64,000 nucleotides of DNA from Benincasa hispida (Eukaryota > Streptophyta > Magnoliopsida > Cucurbitales > Cucurbitaceae), in assembly GCF_009727055.1 (NCBI RefSeq), contig NC_052354.1:39268046-39332045 (forward strand), in the 5' to 3' direction. This document shows positions 56,760 through 64,000 of this stretch, one piece after another (the stretch's first letter is position 1; each line of letters starts with the position of its first letter). Both the position numbers and the translations under genes were made by a program. The notes under the pieces were generated by a model. That model worked only from the letters and a program-made list of their open reading frames with translations, did no database searches and was not told where the DNA came from.

Positions 56760-59035
56760 CCTATTTAACTTTTTTTTTTCTGCAATGACGCTTCAATGAT
56801 TTAGGACAAAAGCCACTGAAGGGTAATCAGTTTTCCCTTCACTGAAATGAGACACTCTCAACCAATTATTACACCAAAATAACTCTTATTCCTATAACAA
56901 TTAATCATCATTGATTTGGTCAATAAATCATTAACTAGCTTAACAATTTCTCGTAAGTGTGACCCTTCATTTTAAGATCCTAGAGTCTTACCCCAATGAG
57001 TCAACCGAGGGGAAAAGCTGATTGGGACAAAAACTAAAGCGATCATATCCATTTCTGGAGTTCGCTTTAATATTGACCTAACGCACAAACCATCAGAAGG
57101 AGGATGCTTCTAGGCTGCCTCGAGGTCGTGCAAGATGATCTCACGTTGCAAACTAATGAAGGAGAACATAGAATATGTTGACACATATCCCTCTCCCACT
57201 TACTAAATACTCTCTCCATTCACCTTGATATTGACCCATGCAAACACCATCCAAAGGGGGACACTCCCAGGGCACCTCGAGACCAAGCATAAGTCTCGCA
57301 GTATGAATATTAAGGGAGATACGTGAGTGAAAATTTGACGTATCGTATACATCTTTTTCCTCCCACTAAGTATTTTAAAAAACCTAGGGTTTATTTAACT
57401 TAGGGAAAGTATAACTAATTATTTTTACTAAGTGATTGTTTAAGTTTTCCCAATAGTAACACTTACTTTGAATAGTTAAACAATTTTGATTAATGTTCGT
57501 TAAACATTTTAACAAACTTTAATTAAAAATTGCATGCTTGTAGAAAATCTATCTAATTCACCTTCCAGGTCAGTTCCCAGGTAGGGGTATTCCATTTTCA
57601 TTAGCTTAAATACACCAACCTAGATAGAATTAGCCTTAGACAAAGGTCTCATATAGATACGTTTACTACAATTTTAATCTTTTATTAAAATCAATTTAGT
57701 CCTAGTAAACTGATTAAAAATATTAAACTAATTTCTAATCTCATTAGAAATTTTGTGAACTTAGATCTATGTGAATCATATTTTAAAACTCTTTAAAAAT
57801 GTTTTTAACCTAAGTTTGCATGCAATTCTGAATTAACGATTTTAATTTCTAATTAAATTTAATTATAATGATTATAAGATAAATGAAACAAATTAAAACC
57901 ATTCATTGCATTTGATATCATACTTTGTAAAATTATAACATTTATAAAATTACCTAAAGTAATGACATGTTTCATGAAATCTCCATTTCATTACTTAATA
58001 TACGTAACATTTATATATACTAAAGTAATGAAATAAAATAACATTCATACATACATCCAACTATATATTATAACTCTTATAATATAAATTATGCATGACA
58101 ATGTTATTACGCATGCGAACATATAATATAACACTTATATTATATAATACATGAGCATGCTATAAAATAAGTCATGCAACTATATATTATAACATTTATA
58201 ATGTAGATTATGCATGAAAAATGCATAACCTGTGGTGAGATTTTACTATATGGCATACATTATGACATATATAATTAAAATTAAACCATACATCAAATGC
58301 ATAATTTAAACAACAATTTATAGACCAAGATTGGACTCCTAAACCATTAATTAAATTAATATAACATTTATATTAATTTAATCAATAAAAAAACTAAATA
58401 TTACATAAATAATAGTTTAACCGATTCAAAACAGGAGAATCGGACCTTGAACTGCACAAACCAAACTATCCAAAACCTGAACCACCCAAGAAGAAACGAA
58501 GGAATTCATGACTGTACAACTAGTGTTCCAACTCTACGAAAAAAAATTGTCCGCCCTTCGCAGCATTGCAACGCTAGGGCAAAGTGTTGCAACGTTGTTG
58601 TACATTCGTGAATTCCTTCGTTTTTTCTCCGATTTTGGCCTCGTTTTCGTCAGAAAAACGTTGAAAACAACACATACGACTCAAGATTAATGAACTAACC
58701 CTCCGTTTTTAGACCTCAGAAGTCGACCCCAACGATGCTCCCGAAATTAGGATATGTTGACACATATGTTGAACTTCTTCCCCCAGTCACTTTAATCTTG
58801 ATCTCATGACGAACACTTTCCGAATGGAGGTCACTCCTAGGGTGACACGAAGTGTTGCATGAATCACACGGTGGGAATTATCTAGGGACGTGAGAATTGA
58901 AATCAATATAATGTATATTTGATTTTCCATTGAACAGCTTCCCCTCATTCACCTTAATTAATTCACGCAAACACTTTCCGAATGGAAGTCACTCCCAGGG
59001 TGACACGAAGTGACATGGGTGACATTGAATTTTCA
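56760..59035 (-). other. Leader of element H with module repeats and hairpin array
   Basis: Modules ATGCAAACACCATCCAAAGG at ~57235 and variants at ~57080, 58815 and 58965. ATAACACTTATA-type hairpins at 57932, 58001, 58065, 58126 and 58187 (spacings 69, 64, 61, 61), another at 58358. Palindromic words GCATTGCAACGC and GTGTTGCAACGTTG at 58560-58600. No primer site recognised. The 60-codon ORF at 58508 lies in this leader and is not supported. Confidence 0.7.
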
Positions 59036-59964
59036 GAATAAGTTTTAATATTTACAAAATACAAGTTTTATGACATAAAATTCAACAATAGTAACTAACT
59101 TATTACATGTATATATAACTATATTTGTTATATAAAATATAACAAATAACCTACAGTTTTTTATATTGCATCAAATACAATATAACCTATAGTTTTTTAT
59201 TTCTCTCAATCATTCATGGTATTTAGTATAAATCACATTTATACTAAATTTAATTATATGAATATCATCCATATAATTAGTATTTGAATCATATTCAAAT
59301 ATTTAATTCATCTCAAAATAAACTTTATGTTATAATGTATCAAATACATTATATTAATTATATCACATATAATTAATTCCCTCGATTAATTTGAACAATT
59401 CAAATTAATCCAAAATTAATTCTCAATAATCCATGTTTAGCTACAGAGGAGACCTTATGGACTTGTAGATTGAAGCTCCAATAGTACTTGGATAATTAAT
59501 TAAACTTCTTTAATTAAATTACCCAACATCCATTAACTGTCGGTTACTCCATTAAAGACTGACAGTTGCAGTCTTCGCACTACAGATATATTTCTATGTC
59601 CATTGGATATAACTATTCAACAACACGATGACCTTTCATAAATTGCTCGTAAGTACAGCTGGGCCAAAATTACCATTTTTCCCTTGTAGTTACTTCTGAC
59701 TCCTTAAGTACAATTGATCTCCCTAATGAACAATAAGTCATAGTCCAACTATGACCAAATCCCTCTAGGCCAAGAAAGGGTGTAGCCACATTCTTCAAGC
59801 CCTAGAATCAGCCCTTAAAGGAGTAATTTATCCACTTACCCTAACATTAGGGAAGAAGTGAATTTCATCTTGTGTAGTTGTTTTCTCAATTCTCCAATCA
59901 AACGAATTCCCAAAATAGTAGGCATATTGAGTCAACGATCTGACCATTCTCACCCATGCAAATC
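59036..59964 (-). repeat. Element H 5' LTR remnant, interrupted by S2
   Basis: Minus-strand counterpart of LTR G/F (for example CCAAAATTAATTCTCAATAA at 59410). Continues as 62129-62225 after solo LTR S2. The outer LTR end is lost beyond 62225. Confidence 0.75.
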
Positions 59965-62128
59965 TGTTAGGATTGGTGTCGTAATTCTCCCGGAGTCTCG
60001 TTGTTTTGTAAAGATACACACTGTTCAATGAATAAAATAAGTGTGATTTAATTCTAGCATTTACTCATATCCAATAAACAAAGCTTCTTGGTTATCTTAT
60101 GTGAACTTAAGCATGTATATGTGATATACAAGTGGATCATGCCTTAAGTGATAACCTAAATCGGTCTGTAATATAAGGATTAAGGTGGGATACCTGATCC
60201 TGGTGATACTACAGATACGACCCTTTTTGTAAAGGTTTGCAAGTGTTGTAAACTACTATAGATGGTTGATCCTGACCATTCATGTGGAGATGTGGAGCAG
60301 GAGTGTCCTATACAAAGAGTTTGTATAAGACCTGGACCACGAGATGACTAGACTCTGTATATAACGCCATTGATACAAGAGACTTGCATCTCACCTAAAT
60401 AACCATAGGTGACAGACCTCAATCTTAAGTATTTTGGGAACTCCTGCCTTTGAGGGCGGTCCTTTGATTAGTATGGGTGAGAGTGGCCAGATTGCTAACT
60501 CAACATACCTACCTTTTTAGGAACTTAAGAGTTGGAAACTCAATCCACAAGATGGAATTCACTCCTTTCCCAAAGCAGGGATAAGTAGAGAGATTGCTCC
60601 CTTAAGAGCTAATTCCGGGGCTTAAACATAGTGTCCATAACTTCTCTTTGGAAGAGAAGACTCAGTCATAGTAGGACTATGACTTATGTTCATTAGAAGA
60701 ATCAGTGGTATTTAAGGAGATAAATGTAACTATAGGGGCATAACGGTTATTGGCCCAACTGTACTTACGAGCGATCTGTGAAGGGTTGTCGTACCGCTGA
60801 TTGGTTAAGATAGACATATAATATATCTATAGTAAGAAGAGTTCAGCTATTGGTCTTTAGTAGAGTGCCTGGCAGTTAACGGATGGTGGATCCCGTGACG
60901 AAAGAGTTTAGTTAGTTATCCACGTACCATTAGAGCTTCGGAGCTACAGGTCCATGAGGTCCTCTTGGTAGCTTGAATTCTGTTAAGGATTAGTTCTTGG
61001 TGTTGATTTGAAATGTTCAAATTGACAAGAGGTATTTTGATTATATATGATATAATCGGTATGATGTATGAGATACATCTCGTGGAGGATTGATGTAAAT
61101 GAGATGTACATTAAGTACCATGGAATAGAAAAAGAACTATGGTTTATATGTTTCATGAGATGAAATATTAAAACTATAGGTTATAAATATAGTATGATAA
61201 GTTGGTTATCATTTATGTTTATAATAATATTAATTATTAGATAATTAATTCTTTTTCTTTTAAATAACCAAAGTAGTAGGAGGTTATTGGATCATGGTAA
61301 CCGTGAGTTTAAAAGGAAAGTGGTTTCCTATTTTGAAATGAAGTTTTTACAAAAGTTTGAAAAGGATTTTGAGTTTTCTCTCAGCGTATAGAAACTCACG
61401 ATGGTCGTCAAGTAAATATAGATTTACTAAATGACGGCGGGGCGAGCTAAACGATCGTGCAGGTACGAGCTAAATGATCGTGTAATGTTTACTAAACGAT
61501 CGCATAACTTTGCTAGATGATCGCTAGCCCAAGGTAAACGATCGTGTAGAGTCTGTACGCGACAAACCGAGTTAAACGATCGCATAGCTTTTGCTAGATG
61601 ATCGCATAGCTTTATCTAAACGATTGGGTATCGACCTATACAATAGGTCTACGCCATCTCCCACTTGCCCAGTCGTGTACGCGTTCGTTGTTTCCTCCTT
61701 CGTCTGCCTCATACCAAGTCCGAATAGAGCCCACCCTCTGGATTCTCTCACCGAGAATACCAAGGTCGCCTTGTTGGTGGTGTCAGACTCAACTCGACAC
61801 CATCGAGGTTTTCTGGAGGCCGTTTTTGGTGCTGTGGAGGCCGTTGAAGATGAGCGCGAAGTGTTCGTGCGGTATTGCGGTCGTGTAGATCGAGCATTCG
61901 TGGTCGCTGCTGTTCAAGCGTTCGTGCACATAGAAGCATGGAGACAAATCTACCATTGTTCGTAGAGTTTGTCTCCCTTGTTCATTTATTATTCATGCTG
62001 TAATTTATGCATTGTAATTGTATAACCGTTTGTTTGGAAGACGACTGTAAATATATGTTCATTCATGATCGTAATTTGGAATAGTCTTGTTCCACTGCTC
62101 ATAGAAATCTCGTTTCCGATTTCCTTCA
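59965..62128 (+). mobile_element. Solo LTR S2 (Copia, C family)
   Basis: 2164 bp, TGTTAGGATTGGTGTCGTAA to CCGATTTCCTTCA. Flanks AAATC at 59960-59964 and 62129-62133, a perfect duplication. TATAAATA at 61182-61189; ACGATCG array 61440-61690 lies ~250 bp downstream of it. Cleanest C-family LTR in the window, useful as reference length. Confidence 0.92.
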
Positions 62129-62225
62129 AAATCAACGGACCATCTTCATGGACAGAAGTTCAGAACTCACTCAGGATTCAGGTCATATCACCTATGGTCA
62201 TCCTGGTGAAATGTAAGTCTTCCTT

Positions 62226-63479
62226 CTCCTTTTCGAAATTAAGCCCTAAAAAATATCTAATATCTTTTGAATATTCAGTATTGGGTTGTGAATGCACGAA
62301 TTGCACGCCTTTAGACTAGATGGACCACTTTTGGGTTCATCCCTTGGTCGACCCCAGGGGTGACTCTTCATGGGCCTTGATTCATGGCTTGCCTAGCATA
62401 AGGCCCATCTGAGCCTTGGGTCAGATATTTCAATCTCATATTTTGTTTTTATCTCATTTGTCCAACACTAGTGAGTTTAGTTCAAACCTTCTTGAGCCTA
62501 AATCTATCCATAACAATATTAAAAATTGGCCCAAAAACTATTAAATCTTTTACAAAAAAAATATTTATTAAATTATCGATATAATTAGTGATATGATATA
62601 TCAGTGGTGGACCTAATAACAAAGAAGCATGCGAACAACTCCTCCTCCTCCTCCTCCTCAATAGTAGACTTGATACGAGAATTAAACAATCATGGATAAA
62701 AACAAATTTCAAATATCATTGATATACCTTTTCTAATTCTATTGATAATGGTATATCACAAATAGCAAATAAATATGCAAATATCAAAGATAGGAAAAAT
62801 ATCATAATGATTGATATAATATTTCTATTTTATTGATAATGTATATCCATAATAAACCTACAAAAATGAACCTGCAATAAATCACCTAATAGAAAATGAA
62901 GTAAATTAATTTGATTCTCATATATCATGTATATATATTCTATTGACATGATATACCAATAGCAAACAAAATAGCAAACGAGCATGCAAGAAATCAATGA
63001 TAGACACTTATCATTCATAAACTTTATTGGTACTAATAGAAGTTAAAATAATTAATTTTGCCATATCTACATATAGTTTTAGATTGTGCTAGATTTTCTA
63101 ATGGTCATATATGCAATTGCCCCCTTATAATAAAAGTAATGAAACTACTACTAGATGAATATTGAACAAAACCAAGATTTTCACTAAAACTAAAGATAAA
63201 TTTGAGAAATAGAATTGAAAACGTAAAAAACCTACCCTTCAATCAAAGAGTTTTTTTCTTTGTTATCTATTTTTTTTTTTTTTTTTTTACCAATAGTTTA
63301 AAAAATCAAGCTAAATTTTGAAAACAAAAAAGTAGTTTTTAAAAATTTGTTTTTGTTTCTGAAATTTGGCTAAGAGTTCAATAATTGTATCTAACAAATA
63401 TGCAAATCGATATAAAAAATAGAGAAAAAAATAGACTTAATTTTTAAAAATCAAAAAATAAAAAATGAAATGGTTATCG

Positions 63480-63484
<5 letters not shown>
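62226..63484. other. Non-retrotransposon spacer
   Basis: No gene recognised. A (CTC)n run at 62640-62659. From ~62560 to 63120 AT-rich sequence with ATTGATATACC and CTATTGATAATGG words recalls the MITE-like element at 20799, ending ATATGCAATTGCCCCCTTATA, but I cannot match both ends. T-run at 63271-63290. Confidence 0.5.
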
Positions 63485-63532
<48 letters not shown>

Positions 63533-63580
63533 TATATATATAATTATATAAATAATATATATTATATATATATATATTTG
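63485..63580. repeat. (AT)n microsatellite
   Basis: Long uninterrupted and near-uninterrupted TA repeats. Confidence 0.9.
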
Positions 63581-63741
63581 AGCTTTTACCCATAGTTTCG
63601 AATTAGGAGTATTATTCTTTTCTTCACAACAAGGAGCCAAAAAGGTATAAATTCGAGAATATGAATATGAGAGAAAGGGCGGCAACCAACACCTTTTGTA
63701 CCAGAGAGTAAGCATTTGCTGAAGCGAGCAAGGGATCTTCA

Positions 63742-63804
63742 ATGGCTTCCGGTAGTGAAACTCCCTTGGTTTGTCGTGGACTTCTTTGGAACTTCCTAGA
63801 AAAG
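63742..63804 (+). other. Possible first exon of a host gene at the right edge
   Basis: ATG at 63742 opens a short frame MASGSETPLVCRGL... that meets a TAA after 21 codons. A GTAAAA donor-like site overlaps the end (about 63801), and a TTCATGCTCAG acceptor-like site with pyrimidine-rich lead-in lies at ~63838-63848. Base composition from 63600 on is less AT-rich than before and no repeat matches it. Product unknown. May equally be random. Confidence 0.25.
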
Positions 63805-64000
63805 TAAAACACCATCTTCCCTTTCTTTCTCACTCTTCTTCATGCTCAGTTTTCAAATCATCCTGCACCATTCTCGAAAGAAGCTACCCTTCTTGCAATT
63901 CTCCGTCCTGTGCTTCAATTTCTTGTTCTGCAATCCATAAAGTTTGGTTTGATGATATTTTTTTATTATATTTTGTTTCGTGTTCATCTGAGGTGGAAAA

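Larger units (their letters stand above)
43743..62225 (-). mobile_element. Element H: old Ty1/Copia element, minus strand, in pieces
   Basis: Reading leftwards: LTR remnant (62225-62129, 59964-~59036), leader (~59030-56760), gag (56650-56110), protease and pre-integrase (56110-55650), [integrase missing], LTR K with E inside, RT (45218-~44100), RNase H (43949-43743). It is the most decayed element and hosts K, E and S2. No 3' LTR in the window. Confidence 0.7.

Noticed and set aside
63437..63742. 101-codon minus-strand ORF rich in Ile and Tyr
   Set aside because: Translation of the (AT)n microsatellite.

Overview
The window reads as repeat-rich, gene-poor chromatin of a dicot plant. Nearly every base from 1 to about 62,225 belongs to LTR retrotransposons inserted into one another. 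Coding similarity is to plant Ty3/Gypsy elements of the Athila lineage and to Ty1/Copia elements, judged from motifs I recognise rather than from a search. Arrays of the palindrome TCTATCANTGATAGA inside a small inverted-repeat element recall cucurbit genomes, but the family assignment is weak. No intact host gene is visible; a possible first exon sits at the right edge (63,742).

Layout, with my own element letters. Element A (Athila, +) starts upstream and fills 1-6988 and 17757-19312. Element B (Athila, +, 6989-17756) is inserted in A's 3' LTR. Element J (minus, ~11003-15887) lies within B. A sits in the gag of element F (Copia, minus), whose leader is 19313-21242 and 38592-39296 and whose LTR is 39315-43200. 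Solo LTR S1 (21243-22772 + 38104-38586) is in F's leader. Copia element C (+, 22773-38103) is inserted in S1. C's own 5' LTR carries a solo LTR of a third Athila subfamily (S3, 22949-25103) and a truncated Athila-like element D (25276-~29164). Solo LTR G (40100-41998) is in F's LTR. Right of 43,200 lies the older Copia element H (minus, pieces from 43,743 to 62,225), interrupted by a Copia LTR K (45219-45364 + 53936-~55515). K holds E (45365-53935, minus), a complete Athila-like element without pol. Solo LTR S2 (59965-62128) lies in H's LTR. Six insertions have 5-bp target-site duplications, three perfect among non-terminal cases plus near-perfect ones, so the order of events can be read directly.

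No element here looks autonomous. A has a nearly readable gag-pol with stops and frameshifts. B lost most of pol. C lacks gag and the RT catalytic box and has a substituted integrase Asp. D, E and J share gag remnants plus a long charged ORF ending in a plant-transposon-protein-like domain. They resemble a pol-less family that would need enzymes from a partner element.

Assembly caveats matter. Two copies of the 38-bp Nextera mate-pair junction adapter (4724-4761, 6256-6293) bracket a suspicious 1.5-kb segment. Four N gaps are present. About 600 bp of LTR is duplicated on both sides of the 25-N gap at 37072-37096.

The most interesting biology is in non-coding structure. A covarying hairpin with invariant AGAAAT loop forms the first bases of all three Athila LTR subfamilies. 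A ~62-bp-spaced array of TATAAGTGTTATA-type hairpins occupies the leader of three Copia elements. Arrays of short palindromes (ACGATCGT in C, GCATTGCAATGC-type in F and H) occupy the same leader position.
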